Assembly (NCBI GenBank): GCA_017464085.1
Contig: JAFUEE010000155.1
Span: forward strand, 1-52,354
Reading direction: 5' to 3'
Source: Pseudomonadota bacterium
GTDB lineage: Bacteria > Myxococcota_A > Bradymonadia > UBA4248
DNA: 52,354 nt
Position 1 is the first letter of the stretch. Each line of letters starts with the position of its first letter. The notes beneath the pieces were generated by a model, which saw nothing but the letters and a program-made list of their open reading frames with translations, made no database searches and was not told where the DNA came from. A program made the position numbers and the translations under genes. Positions 8,360 to 17,673 of this stretch are shown piece after piece.

Positions 8360-9358
8360 ATGGAAAGAAGGAATTTTTTGAAACTTCTTGGCGCGGCTGG
8401 CGTTGCAGCGGCTGGCGGAGCCGTGATTGCGAATCTTTCTCGCTTTGAGTCGCTGCGCCATGACGGTGCTTATCGCGTCTCGATGACGCGCGGCGCGCTG
8501 GGCACCCATGTGGATATCACGGCATTCGGGCCGGCGCAGTACGAGACGGAAGATGCAGTGGCTGCGGCGTTTGCGGATGTTTCCGAGATGGAGCGCATGC
8601 TGACGCGATATGGGAATATGTCGCCTGTCGCGGAACTCAACGCTGAGGGGCGGCTTGAGAATCTGCCGGAGCCGATGGCCGCGCTGCTTGGGTCATGCAT
8701 GCAGTTTTATCGCGCTACGGGCGGCGCGTTCGACATCACGGTCAAGCCGGTGCTGGACAGGCTGGCGGCGAATGCGCGCCTGAGCGACCGCGAGATCGAA
8801 GGTTTGCTCGCGCATGTCGGCAGCGACAAGCTCGCGTTTGACGGCAGCCGGCTGGCAATCCCCGAGGGCATGGGGATTACGTTTGACGGCTGTGCGCCGG
8901 GATTCATCGCAGACCGTGCGGCCGGCATCCTCGCGTCGCGCGGCATACGGGATTTTTTGGTCAATGCCGGCGGGGAGATACGGACTTCTGGAAGCCCGGC
9001 AAAGGGAAAGGCATGGCGCGTTGCGATACAGGACCCGCAGAAACGCGGCAATTACCCCGGTTATATCGCGATGCATCAGAGCGCCGTGTCGACGAGCGGC
9101 AATTACGAAGTTTATTTCAGCGAAGACAGGCTGTCGCATCACATCATTGACGCGCACACCGGCAGAAGCCCCAAACTGGCTGCGTCTGTGACCGTGACCG
9201 CGCCGACTGCGCTTGAGGCCGATATCCTTTCGACCGCGCTGTTCGTGATGGCTCCGGAAGAGGCAGTCGCATTTACGTCGAAACATCCGCAGTATGCCTG
9301 CCTGATCATCGGCAACGACGGCAGGATCACATCATCCCCGAATTTTGTGATGGCGTGA
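8360..9358 (+). CDS. apbE: FAD:protein FMN transferase (ApbE)
   Basis: 332 residues. N-terminal RRNFLK (residues 3-8) and a hydrophobic stretch form a Tat-like signal, so the enzyme probably acts on the periplasmic side. The body matches ApbE: G.PAKGKAWRVAIQDP, SGNYE and HIIDAHTGRSP motifs, and a late beta strand TVTAPTALEADILSTALFV. ApbE attaches FMN through a phosphoester bond to threonines of RnfG and RnfD (and NqrB/C), so the location directly after rnfB (27-bp gap) fits a maturation role. The stop codon overlaps the next gene's GTG, suggesting translational coupling. Confidence 0.92.
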   Translation: MERRNFLKLLGAAGVAAAGGAVIANLSRFESLRHDGAYRVSMTRGALGTHVDITAFGPAQYETEDAVAAAFADVSEMERMLTRYGNMSPVAELNAEGRLENLPEPMAALLGSCMQFYRATGGAFDITVKPVLDRLAANARLSDREIEGLLAHVGSDKLAFDGSRLAIPEGMGITFDGCAPGFIADRAAGILASRGIRDFLVNAGGEIRTSGSPAKGKAWRVAIQDPQKRGNYPGYIAMHQSAVSTSGNYEVYFSEDRLSHHIIDAHTGRSPKLAASVTVTAPTALEADILSTALFVMAPEEAVAFTSKHPQYACLIIGNDGRITSSPNFVMA

Positions 9359-10794
9359 CCATGGCACAGATGACGAACGAAGCGGCCGCAGCCCTGATCT
9401 CTGAGATCAGGGCGAACAGAAAGTCCTATGAAGCGTCTGGATATGGTGCGCCATCGCGTGAAACGGCACTCGTCACGGAGCTTGCGGCGCACGAATGCGC
9501 CGGCCTGACCGCTCGCCGGGCGCGCTTTGAGGGCGAACATGGCATCGAGCGCGATCCGGTTGTCTTCGAGCATGGCAAGGGCGCGTTCATCTGGGATGTC
9601 GAGGGCAGGGCATATATCGACATGGGCGCATGCTTTGCCGTCGCGGCATACGGGCATGCGAACGACGAGCTCGTGGAGGCGCTCGCAGGGCAAGCGAGTA
9701 AGCTCATGCACGGCATGGGCGACGTGTATCCCACGGATACGAAGATTCTCTGCCTCAAGAAACTCGCTGAGCTCGCTCCGGGCAACCTGAATCAGGCGCT
9801 GATGAGCCAGTCGGGTGCCGAAGCTGTCGAGACGGCAGTCAAAATGGCGCAGATGGCGACAAAGCGGCATCGGATCATCGCATTCGAGTCGTGTTACCAC
9901 GGTCTGAGTTTTGGCGCGCTGTCACTGACCGCGCACAGCGAAGCGTTTAAGGAGCCATTCAGGCAGCGGATATGCGCGGATACGACTTATGTGCCGTATG
10001 CGAACTGCGCGCGCTGCGCCTTTGGGGGCAAGCCCGAGACCTGCGGCTTTGCATGCCTGCATCATCTCGAACGCTTGCTCAAGGCGCCGGCAGCCGGATG
10101 CGGCGATGTCGCCGCTGTGATTGCGGAGCCGATACAGGGGCGCGGGGGCGATGTCGTCCCGCCTAAAGGGTGGCTCAGGGAATTGCGCGAGATCTGCACG
10201 CAGAACGGCGTGCTTCTCATCCTGGATGAGATTTATACCGGGTTCGGGCGCACAGGCGCCATGTTCGCCTGCTGCCATGAAGATGTCGTGCCCGACATTA
10301 TGTGTCTCGGCAAGGCCATGACCGGCGGTTTTCCGCTTTCTGCGGCCATCGCGACACCTGAAGTGCTCAAGCACTGGCCGCTCAACACCACGGAAGCCAT
10401 ACATACCAGCACGTTTCTCGGCAACCCGATGGGGTGCGCCGTCGCGCTCAAGGCCATGGAGATACTCGTCCGCGACAGTTTGCCGGAACGCGCCGCGCAG
10501 ATGGGCGGCTATCTGATTGAGGCGCTTCGCAAGATTGCGCAGAAAAGGCCTGATATCATTTTTGACGTGCGTGGCAAGGGGCTCATGATCGGCATAGAGT
10601 TCGCTGATCCCGATGGCTCCCCACGTACAGATCTCGCGCTCAAGATCGTCGATCTCATGCGCGACCGGGGCATCTTGCTGCTGCCGAGCGGGCCCTGGTC
10701 GCAGGTTGTCTCGTTGTCTCCGCCGCTCGTCACGCCGAAGGCGTGTCTTGACGCTTTCTTGGAGACATTTGAAGAGATTGTGACCGCGCTTTGA
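9355..10794 (+). CDS. PLP-dependent aminotransferase, class III
   Basis: 479 residues. Class III signature: SQSGAEAVETAVKMA (151-165), YHGLSFGA (181-188), the cofactor aspartate in LILDEIYTGFGRTG (D291) and the Schiff-base lysine in CLGKAMTGG (K320). A four-Cys insert, C218-x2-C221-x8-C230-x3-C234, is typical of one subgroup of 4-aminobutyrate/ornithine-type enzymes. Substrate cannot be told from sequence; 4-aminobutyrate, acetylornithine or ornithine are candidates. The start is either GTG 9355 (overlapping the apbE stop) or ATG 9361; neither has a clear SD, so coupling is likely. Confidence 0.88.
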   Translation: MTMAQMTNEAAAALISEIRANRKSYEASGYGAPSRETALVTELAAHECAGLTARRARFEGEHGIERDPVVFEHGKGAFIWDVEGRAYIDMGACFAVAAYGHANDELVEALAGQASKLMHGMGDVYPTDTKILCLKKLAELAPGNLNQALMSQSGAEAVETAVKMAQMATKRHRIIAFESCYHGLSFGALSLTAHSEAFKEPFRQRICADTTYVPYANCARCAFGGKPETCGFACLHHLERLLKAPAAGCGDVAAVIAEPIQGRGGDVVPPKGWLRELREICTQNGVLLILDEIYTGFGRTGAMFACCHEDVVPDIMCLGKAMTGGFPLSAAIATPEVLKHWPLNTTEAIHTSTFLGNPMGCAVALKAMEILVRDSLPERAAQMGGYLIEALRKIAQKRPDIIFDVRGKGLMIGIEFADPDGSPRTDLALKIVDLMRDRGILLLPSGPWSQVVSLSPPLVTPKACLDAFLETFEEIVTAL

Positions 10795-10883
10795 GCGGGT
10801 GTTTTCAGGGATATTTTTTAAAGACCGGCCGTCACTGCAGCTGCCTCCGGTTCTTCACAAGCGCTGCAATCAAAGGTTTTCCC

Positions 10884-11801
10884 ATGAGTGATGAATCTTG
10901 GATTCGACTTTCCATAACTTATCCCGCTCCGGATGAGGCGCATTATGACCTGTATTTTTTCGAGCAGGACCTTTACGGCGCGCTTTACGCCTATGGTGCC
11001 GCGACGATCAACGAGCAGGATTCGACGACGCTTGACGGCAAAGAGCTTGCGCCGGACCAGAAGCGGCTGATGTGCTATTTCGAGAACAGCCAGGCTGTCG
11101 AGGCCGCCGAAGTCCGCGCGGCAGTTGAGCAGATGGCTCGCGGTGCAAAGATTGACCTGACGACATCCCTGGAGGCATTCACGGATCAGTCGTGGAAGGA
11201 CGGGTGGAAAGCTTTTTTCAAGCCGGCCCAGGTTTCTGAGCGCATCGCGGTGCGCACGCCGTGGTCGGAATTTGCTGCGCCCGCAGGCGTCAAGGTGATC
11301 GTAATCGAGCCGGGAATGGCTTTCGGCACGGGGCTTCACGAGACGACGCAGCTCTGCATCCAGGCCATTGACCGGCTTTCTGCGGACGGCAGCGTGCACA
11401 GCATGCTCGACGTCGGCTGCGGCTCAGGCGTGCTTTCCATCGCCGGAAGCCTTTGCGGTATCGAAAATGTGCGCGGTGTCGACAACGACCCGATATGTAT
11501 CGATGTCAGCCGTGAGAACGGCGAAGCGAACCAGGTCCCGTGCATCTTTGACGATACGGACATCTGGGACATCGAGGAAAAATATGATCTCGTTGTCGCA
11601 AATATCATCTCATCCGTGCTCAAGGCGCTCAAGGAAGATATGAAAAATGCCTGCAAAATCGGCGCAAAGCTTGTTCTTTCGGGCATTCTCTGCGAAGAGC
11701 GCGAAGATGTCGAGGAAGCTTTCCTTGAAGGCATCCCCATGAAAAAGCTCTCGCATGTCACCAAGGGCGAATGGTGCTCGATCGTCTTTGAACGCGTATA
11801 A
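10884..11801 (+). CDS. prmA: Ribosomal protein L11 methyltransferase-like (PrmA)
   Basis: 305 residues. An N-terminal substrate-recognition-like domain is followed by the SAM-binding fold: PGMAFGTGLHETTQLC (the PrmA signature), LDVGCGSGVLSIA (motif I), VDNDP (motif II) and VVANI (motif IV). PrmA trimethylates ribosomal protein L11 in the cytoplasm. I chose the start at 10884 because AAAGG lies 7 bases upstream and the family N-terminus begins there; the frame is open to 10791 but that part has no PrmA similarity. It may be co-transcribed with the aminotransferase 89 bp upstream. No terminator with a U-run was seen downstream. Confidence 0.87.
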   Translation: MSDESWIRLSITYPAPDEAHYDLYFFEQDLYGALYAYGAATINEQDSTTLDGKELAPDQKRLMCYFENSQAVEAAEVRAAVEQMARGAKIDLTTSLEAFTDQSWKDGWKAFFKPAQVSERIAVRTPWSEFAAPAGVKVIVIEPGMAFGTGLHETTQLCIQAIDRLSADGSVHSMLDVGCGSGVLSIAGSLCGIENVRGVDNDPICIDVSRENGEANQVPCIFDDTDIWDIEEKYDLVVANIISSVLKALKEDMKNACKIGAKLVLSGILCEEREDVEEAFLEGIPMKKLSHVTKGEWCSIVFERV

Positions 11802-11808
11802 ATCATGG

Positions 11809-11965
11809 CTGTGTTCAACGTCTGTGGCTATGAAATATAGGGCAGCAGGCAATAGAACGTTGGCTGTGGTGCGCATGATAAAGGCAATAGCTTTTATGCG
11901 GAGAGACTGTCGATGCTCGATTGCCGATGGCATTTGGGAGCCATGTCCACGCTTGTTGAACAGAG
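11809..11965 (+). repeat. Element A, copy 1 (short element with inverted ends)
   Basis: 157-bp non-coding sequence whose first 117 bases match 42176-42292 without gaps at about 85% (17 differences by hand count), and whose end matches 42421-42459. The ends carry an inverted motif: TGTTCAAC near the start and GTTGAACA near the end. An internal hairpin (ATGGC/GCCAT) is kept in both copies. No coding capacity is seen. It looks like a MITE-type element and sits in the 380-bp gap after prmA. Confidence 0.7.
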
Positions 11966-12016
11966 CCTGAGTAATGATCTCAAGCCCCTGGGAGGGCGAA
12001 TCCAGATATGATTTGT

Positions 12017-12081
12017 CGAGGGGGTAGCGGCGTATTTCGCGATATTTCGCGAAATAGCCGCGCAGGGGGAGTCTTCCCCCT
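12017..12081 (+). repeat. Framed palindrome C, copy 1
   Basis: Flank CGAGGGGGTAGCGGCG, then the core TATTTCGCGA-tatt-TCGCGAAATA (10-bp stem), then GCCGC and a second hairpin AGGGGGA-gtct-TCCCCCT. The palindrome proper, with outer arms GCGGC/GCCGC and an unpaired g, is 12027-12061. The same frame with a quite different core occurs at 39185-39274. The region lies 100 bp before the Cys-rich giant gene. Confidence 0.85.
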
Positions 12082-12181
12082 TCCAAAGATTAAAAAAAAC
12101 AAAACTTTCTTTCCTAAAACGTCTTGTCACGCTATTATTCAAAACTGTCGTTTTTCGTATCTTTAAATAAAGGAGGAAAGT

Positions 12182-15100
12182 ATGAAGCGTCAAAACCTGA
12201 GCCGTTATGTGGCTGTGCTGTCGGTGCTGTCGCTCTGCGGCGTGTCTGCATGCAGCGATGATTCGGCCGGCAATCACCATAAGCCGAGTTCTGCATGCGA
12301 TGCATGCGAGGGCACTCAGACGTGTCTGAACAACCAGTGTGTCGATCTCGACAAGGTATGCGGGGAGATTGCATGCACGGATGCGCAGAAATGCGTGGAG
12401 AACAGCTGTGTCGATCTCGACAAGGTCTGTGGGGAGACGGCCTGCACGGATACCCAGAAATGCATTGAAAACAGCTGTGTGGAGATATCGGATCTGTGCG
12501 GCGGCAAGGAAGTGTGCAAGGACGGCAAGACATGCATCGATGGCGAATGCAAGATGCCGGATGACGAGCCGGAGGTGCCGAAATGCGGCGATGCGATCTG
12601 CTCTAACGACGAGGTGTGTTTCAATCTGGCATGCGTCGATCCTGCAAAGCTGTGCGCGAGCGGCACGGTGCTCTGCGGGGAGGACGAGACTTGTTTTGGG
12701 GATGTCTGCACGCCGACGGCTTCGATCTGCGGCGTCTCGTCATGCGACCTTTCTACGGAGGAATGCGTGGACGGTTCGCACTGCGAGCCTATCGATCCAT
12801 GCCGGACGGTTACATGTCCGATCGACGGCCAGAAATGCGACAACGGCACTTGCCGAGACCGCAAGATCTGTGAGGACATCACGTGCAACGACAATCAGAC
12901 TTGCGCGGCGACAGTGACGGCGCCGCTGGGGCAGTGCATTGAGACGCTCTGCACCGAGGACGCGCTCGAGGGCGATCACAAGGTCGAAAAAGTGTGCCCT
13001 GAAAACCAGATGTGCATTGCCGGTGATTGCGTCGATGACGGCTGTGTCAACGAGGGCGTGCCGATGGCCTGCGACGAAGGCTGGGAATGTCACAAGGGGG
13101 AATGCCTGGAGACCAAATGCATCGGCGTCGTCTGCGATGCCGGGCGTTCCTGTTCCGAGGGGCAGTGCTATGATGATGAATGCCTTCCGCTCGACGAACA
13201 TGCCTGTCCGGATGGCCAGACTTGCTCAAAGGGCGACTGCATCTTTGACGCCTGCGTCGGCAAGGATCCGTGCACCCAGGGCAAAATCTGCATCGAAGAC
13301 GGCTCGTGCGCATTTGATGTTCCTCCGAAGATCGACAGTGAAAGCATCGATGACAACACCACGGACGAAGCTGGCAAGACGCTCACGATCGAGCTCGTGC
13401 TCAACAACGAGCCGGCTTCCGAAATCTCGCTCACTTGCGATGTCATCACTGCCGATGGCGTGGATGACGAAGTCGTCACCAACTGCGATGCGCTCAAGAT
13501 TACAGCCGAGAACTGGCAGAATCCGCAGTACATCGTGCTCACAGGCATTGCCGATCACATCGTCGACGGCGACCAGGACTATCAGGTCAAGATCACCACG
13601 CACAGCGAGGAACCGGAGTTCGATGGTCTGACCTATACGACCGATACGTTCAAAAATCTCGATATCGACAAAGCTGAGATCAAGGCGGCCAATGCCGAAA
13701 ATCTTATGACGAACGAAAGCGGAAGCACCGCGAGCTTCAGCCTGGCGTTCGCCTCAAAGCCGTCAGCGCCTGTCACGATCAAGCTCACATCGTCCGATCC
13801 GGCAGAAGGCATTGTCTCCTCGGTTGGCGGCATAGATGGCGCGGAAATCACGATTCAGCCCGAAGATTGGGACAAACCGCTCGAAGTCGTGCTCAAAGGT
13901 GTCGATGACGACAAGCACGATCCCGACAGCACTTATGAGATTTCGTTTGCAGTCACCTCTGAGGATGCCAATTATAACGGTTTCGAGATTCCGGCCATCA
14001 AAGTGACGAACGGCGACAATGATTCTCCGGGCGCGAACCTCTCTGCGGCAGAGATCCAGACTTCTGAAGCGCCCACATCCGCAAACTTCACGTTCGGGCT
14101 CACTACGAAGCCGAGCGCGGATGTCAAGGTCACGCTCGCGGTCACCAAGAATGCCGACGAAGTCACGCTCAGCAAATCCGAACTGACGATTTCCAAAGAC
14201 AACTGGAACGCCGCGCAGGAAATCACTGTCACTGGCGTGGCCGACAACATCATCGATCCCGATGAGCCTTTTGAGATCACGCTCACGTTCAGCTCGGAGG
14301 ATAAGGATTACAATTTCACGAAAGTCGTCAGCGGCGTGAACAAGAATACGGATACGGCAGGCTATATCCTTCCGGTCGCGGCTTCTTCGACTGTCAGCGA
14401 GAGCGGCACATCTATCGATTATCAGTTCTCGCTCAAGTCCAAGCCTTCCGCGCCTGTGACAATCAAGGTCACGACGAGCGATGCTTCTGAGACGATCGTC
14501 TCCCCCGCATCTATTACGATCGCGCCCGAGAAGTGGGATGCCCTGCAGAAAGTCACGGTCAAAGGCGTCGATGACAACCTTGTGGACGGGCCTCAGAAGT
14601 CGACGATCACGCTCGCGGTGTCAGACACGAATGACGCGAATTACAAGGGCCTCTCGCTGGCGGCCTGGACGGTCACGACCGAAGACGACGACACAGCGGC
14701 GATTGTCCTGAGCAAGAATACGGTCACAGTCGCAGAAAACGCCGGCAAAGACACGTTCACGGTCAAGCTGGCCGCGCAGCCCGAAAAAGAAAATGTCACG
14801 ATCAGCGTTGTCTCGAACAACACTGGCGCGCTCACGGTTTCCCCGGCCACGCTGACGTTCACGCCCTCCAACTGGAACACTCCGCAGACCGTCACGGCAA
14901 CAGGTGTTGACAACCAGATCGCCGACCTCAACGGCCAGCGCAGTGCAGTGGTCTCGCTCAGCAGCACATCATCCGATGCGATATTCAACGGTCTCAAGCA
15001 GTCGGTGGCGGCCACGATCACTGACAACGATTCCCCGGGAATCACAGTCACTGTTGACGCTTCTCTGCTCAATCCCTCAGTTACCCAGACGACGCTTCGC

Positions 15101-16201
15101 GTCGCGCTGGGCATGGAGCCGGCCTCGAATGTCACGGTGACAGTCACGTCCAATTCGAATGTCTTTACGCTTGGCACATCGACATTCACATTCACGCCTG
15201 CCAACTGGAAGACCGCACAGACGACAACAGTCAAGGCGGTCGCAGCGAATGCGGCCAATGCCTGGACTTATGGCACGCTCACTGGCAAAGCCACGAGCAC
15301 CAATGCGTACAATGGCAAGACGGCAGCTGCGAACATCAAATATAAATACGTCGAGACAGTCACAGGCGGCACAAATGCGTCTGGGGAGGTTGCGAACTGC
15401 AGCTCATCCGCGACGCTTCTGCCCGGGCGTTACAAGCTGCAGGTCTGGGGCGCTTCCGGCGGCGATGGCTATAACAACAACCAGAGCGTCGGTTCGCACG
15501 GCGGTCTTGGCGGTTATGCGGAAGGCATTCTGACGCTCACGTCCAGAACGACGGTCTATATGCACTACGGCACGGCCGGTTCGATCGGCACCTATGGGTA
15601 TGTCGGCGCGAGCGCCAAGGGCAAGGGCTGCAACGGCGGCGGTGGCGGCACGGCACACAGCAATGGTTCGCGCGGTTATGGCGGCGGCGGCGCATCCGAT
15701 ATCCGTCTGATCTCCGACACGCTCAACCATCGCGTGATCGTCGCTGGCGGCGGCGGCGGCGCTGACAATGCGACCGGCGAAGGCATTGGCGGCGGCGATG
15801 ACGGCTCCGGCGGTTTCGGCGGCGGTTCGGATGGCGGTTATGGGCGCGCGAACGGTGCGGCGAACGCCGTCGCGCCGGGCAGGCAGTCATCCGGTTATGC
15901 CTTTGGGCAAGGCGCCACATACGGCGGCAACTATGATATCGGCGGCGGCGGTGGCGGCTGGTATGGCGGCTATACTGCTGGCGGTGACGGCAACACGGGC
16001 GGCGGCGGCGGCTCTGGCTTCGTGCTCACTTCCAGCACGGTCGGAAGCGTTCCCGCGAGCTATCAGCTCAAATCGAGCGCTTACTACCTGACGAGCGCGT
16101 TCACGACCGCAGGCAACGCATCGTTCCCGAACACGGCAGGCTCTGCGAATGAGACAGGTCACAAGGGCAACGGCTACGTCAAGATCACGCTCATCGAATA
16201 G
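12182..16201 (+). CDS. Giant lipoprotein: Cys-rich, Calx-beta-like repeats, ALK/LTK-type glycine-rich domain
   Basis: 1339 residues. Signal peptide with lipobox VSAC (Cys24). Residues about 35-380: cysteine-rich modules (EGTQTCLNNQCVDLDKVCG and similar). Residues about 385-1045: six beta-sandwich repeats of about 105 residues with the pattern 'E.....(F/Y)...L...P...VT(I/L)', 'NW....Q.(V/I)TV.GV.D' and 'Y.....(V)T..D.D', like Calx-beta or cadherin-like surface repeats. Residues about 1055-1339: glycine-rich domain with LQVWGASGGDG, GGGGASDIRL and RVIVAGGGGGA, resembling the glycine-rich domain of ALK/LTK receptors (Pfam Gly_rich). Excellent SD (AAGGAGG, 5-base spacing). A monocistronic, surface-anchored adhesin or matrix protein is inferred. 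Confidence 0.88.
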   Translation: MKRQNLSRYVAVLSVLSLCGVSACSDDSAGNHHKPSSACDACEGTQTCLNNQCVDLDKVCGEIACTDAQKCVENSCVDLDKVCGETACTDTQKCIENSCVEISDLCGGKEVCKDGKTCIDGECKMPDDEPEVPKCGDAICSNDEVCFNLACVDPAKLCASGTVLCGEDETCFGDVCTPTASICGVSSCDLSTEECVDGSHCEPIDPCRTVTCPIDGQKCDNGTCRDRKICEDITCNDNQTCAATVTAPLGQCIETLCTEDALEGDHKVEKVCPENQMCIAGDCVDDGCVNEGVPMACDEGWECHKGECLETKCIGVVCDAGRSCSEGQCYDDECLPLDEHACPDGQTCSKGDCIFDACVGKDPCTQGKICIEDGSCAFDVPPKIDSESIDDNTTDEAGKTLTIELVLNNEPASEISLTCDVITADGVDDEVVTNCDALKITAENWQNPQYIVLTGIADHIVDGDQDYQVKITTHSEEPEFDGLTYTTDTFKNLDIDKAEIKAANAENLMTNESGSTASFSLAFASKPSAPVTIKLTSSDPAEGIVSSVGGIDGAEITIQPEDWDKPLEVVLKGVDDDKHDPDSTYEISFAVTSEDANYNGFEIPAIKVTNGDNDSPGANLSAAEIQTSEAPTSANFTFGLTTKPSADVKVTLAVTKNADEVTLSKSELTISKDNWNAAQEITVTGVADNIIDPDEPFEITLTFSSEDKDYNFTKVVSGVNKNTDTAGYILPVAASSTVSESGTSIDYQFSLKSKPSAPVTIKVTTSDASETIVSPASITIAPEKWDALQKVTVKGVDDNLVDGPQKSTITLAVSDTNDANYKGLSLAAWTVTTEDDDTAAIVLSKNTVTVAENAGKDTFTVKLAAQPEKENVTISVVSNNTGALTVSPATLTFTPSNWNTPQTVTATGVDNQIADLNGQRSAVVSLSSTSSDAIFNGLKQSVAATITDNDSPGITVTVDASLLNPSVTQTTLRVALGMEPASNVTVTVTSNSNVFTLGTSTFTFTPANWKTAQTTTVKAVAANAANAWTYGTLTGKATSTNAYNGKTAAANIKYKYVETVTGGTNASGEVANCSSSATLLPGRYKLQVWGASGGDGYNNNQSVGSHGGLGGYAEGILTLTSRTTVYMHYGTAGSIGTYGYVGASAKGKGCNGGGGGTAHSNGSRGYGGGGASDIRLISDTLNHRVIVAGGGGGADNATGEGIGGGDDGSGGFGGGSDGGYGRANGAANAVAPGRQSSGYAFGQGATYGGNYDIGGGGGGWYGGYTAGGDGNTGGGGGSGFVLTSSTVGSVPASYQLKSSAYYLTSAFTTAGNASFPNTAGSANETGHKGNGYVKITLIE

Positions 16202-16204
16202 TGT

Positions 16205-16328
16205 GCGGCGCGCTTTTTTGCCGCGCCGCTTGGCGGCTCGGCAAAATACGCTTGCCGTGCGATGCTATCCGCGCATGGCGCGCATACGCATCGCACAAGC
16301 GCCGCTATCGGCTTTGCCGATACGCGGC
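16205..16328 (-). repeat. Palindrome cluster after the giant lipoprotein gene
   Basis: Three structures. 16205-16229: GCGGCGCG/CGCGCCGC, 8-bp stem with a T6-containing loop, just after the stop codon. 16250-16300: nested palindrome in reverse orientation, GCTTG-ccg-TGCGATGC, TAT core with one mismatch and atg loop, ATA, unpaired c, GCATCGCA-CAAGC. 16301-16328: reverse nested palindrome GCCGC, TATCGGC-ttt-GCCGATA, unpaired c, GCGGC; its core word also occurs at 5329, 22619 and 30005. Confidence 0.8.
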
Positions 16329-16331
16329 TTG

Positions 16332-16357
16332 AGACGTTCTGCGGAACGTCTTTTTTT
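16332..16357 (+). terminator. Rho-independent terminator
   Basis: Stem AGACGTTC/GAACGTCT with loop tgcg followed by seven T. It ends the transcript of the 12182-16201 gene. The stem word AGACGTTC recurs in the 94-bp tandem repeat after rnfA (31783, 31877). Confidence 0.85.
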
Positions 16358-16476
16358 GCGCGCTTCATGTTCTGATGCGCGTAAATCAAGTGCTAAAAAT
16401 ACCAATGTGTGTTATCATATGGCGGCTTTGTTTTTTCCCCTTTGCGGGGATTTTCTGAAACGCTTTAGGAGCGCTC

Positions 16477-17340
16477 ATGATCATTGATATTTTTACATAT
16501 ACGCATGCCAGCCCGAATGGTGCATTCAGTCTTGAAGCTCTGATCAATGCGGCCAGAGCAGCCCATCTCGACGGCATTGCCGTCACAGACCGCGCATCCT
16601 CCCGCAGGGCGCGTGAATACGCAGATATCGCTGCGCGCGAGAACTTCTTTGTCGCCATCGGCGTCGAGCTTGAAACGTCTTCCGGGAAAGTCACGGCATT
16701 TCCGGCGGCGATTGATGATGAATTTGTTGCCGAAGGCTGGAGAACGCTCGGGGAGACGCCGGTTCTCGAGGATGTCCTCGACTATTTCCACGACCGTGGC
16801 GGCATTGTCATTGCCCGCGACATCTATAACAAGGGCGAAGGCCTCAAGGACCGCGTCTACAGCGCAAGAGACTCGAAAGGCCGAGGCTTTGATGCGATTG
16901 ACACGCTTGCCCCCTATCGCCGCCGCATCGATAACGAGCTCAGCATCGAGGCGCAGCAGGTCACGGGCCTTCCTGCATGTGCTGGTTCGAGCACGCTTGG
17001 CGACATCGAGCTGATTGGGCATTGCGCCACGCTCTTTGCGGACAAGATCCACGATCAGGCTTCGTTCATCGCCGCGATGAGAGCGCCGCTTCACTGGGCG
17101 AGTGCGCTCGCAGATCTCGGGGCCGCCTGCCCCATGGGCACGCCGCCTAAAACTGAGGACGACGGCGACAGAAGGCGCGAGTTCAGAGGCGAACGCAGAG
17201 GCGATGCGCGCAGAGACAGAAGAGACGGCGGCAGACGGGATGGAAACCGCAGGGATTCGCGCGGCAGAGACAGAAGAGACGGCGATCGCGGGGGCAGACG
17301 AGACAGAAACAGGGATGGCAGAAGAAATCGGTCGCGCTGA
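16477..17340 (+). CDS. Degenerate PHP-domain protein with Arg/Asp-rich tail
   Basis: 287 residues. Residues 1-210 follow the PHP (polymerase and histidinol phosphatase) fold: strand IIDIF, a helix, LDGIAVTDR, IGVELET, and near the end AGSSTLGDIELIGHCAT, which matches the family's 'GSDAH....G...T' region. The metal-binding HxHT of motif I is replaced by DIFTYTHAS, and the SDAH histidine by SSTLG, so a normal trinuclear metal site is not evident. Residues about 222-287 are a low-complexity run of RRDGDR-like units, a likely nucleic-acid-binding or disordered tail. SD AGGAG is 7 bases before the ATG. Soluble; function unknown. Confidence 0.7.
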   Translation: MIIDIFTYTHASPNGAFSLEALINAARAAHLDGIAVTDRASSRRAREYADIAARENFFVAIGVELETSSGKVTAFPAAIDDEFVAEGWRTLGETPVLEDVLDYFHDRGGIVIARDIYNKGEGLKDRVYSARDSKGRGFDAIDTLAPYRRRIDNELSIEAQQVTGLPACAGSSTLGDIELIGHCATLFADKIHDQASFIAAMRAPLHWASALADLGAACPMGTPPKTEDDGDRRREFRGERRGDARRDRRDGGRRDGNRRDSRGRDRRDGDRGGRRDRNRDGRRNRSR

Positions 17341-17357
17341 GGCTGAGTTTTCTCGCG

Positions 17358-17474
17358 ATGTCTCGCGGGCATTTCCGCTTGCGAGACAACATGAAGGTCG
17401 CGGAAAACTGGGAGACTCATCGCGCATGTCTGGCTGATCTGGCGCGGCTCGACGAATGCGGCGGCTTGATGTAA
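17358..17474 (+). CDS. Possible short ORF or 3' gene remnant
   Basis: 38 codons from ATG 17358 to TAA 17472-17474, beginning MSRGHFRLRDNMKVAENW. The residue composition looks protein-like (RACLADLARLDECGGLM end) and the frame stays open upstream into the preceding gene's tail, but there is no SD and no recognised family. It may be a remnant of a longer gene or chance. The rest of the 333-bp gap 17341-17673 holds only the hairpin at 17557. Confidence 0.2.
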   Translation: MSRGHFRLRDNMKVAENWETHRACLADLARLDECGGLM

Positions 17475-17556
17475 GCTGCCTGGCGGCCGTTGTTGAATAC
17501 AGACAAACCAATTTCTTGAATATCTCTGCATTTTGAAGTAAACAGATGTCCTATTG

Positions 17557-17584
17557 CATTTTGTCCTGAGCGAAGGGCAAAATG
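17557..17584. other. Hairpin with CCTGAGCGAAGGG loop region
   Basis: CATTTTGTCC-tgagcgaa-GGGCAAAATG, a 10-bp stem with one G-U pair. The loop-flanking sequence GTCCTGAGCGAAGG resembles a short dispersed hairpin seen in many unrelated bacteria. It lies about 90 bp upstream of the small lipoprotein gene. Confidence 0.6.
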
Positions 17585-17673
17585 TCATCTCATTCATCGA
17601 TGCTCTCGATGCATGCTGTGTGATTTCATGTCGCCTATGACGACAGTTTAGAATAGACCTGATGGAGGCAAAA

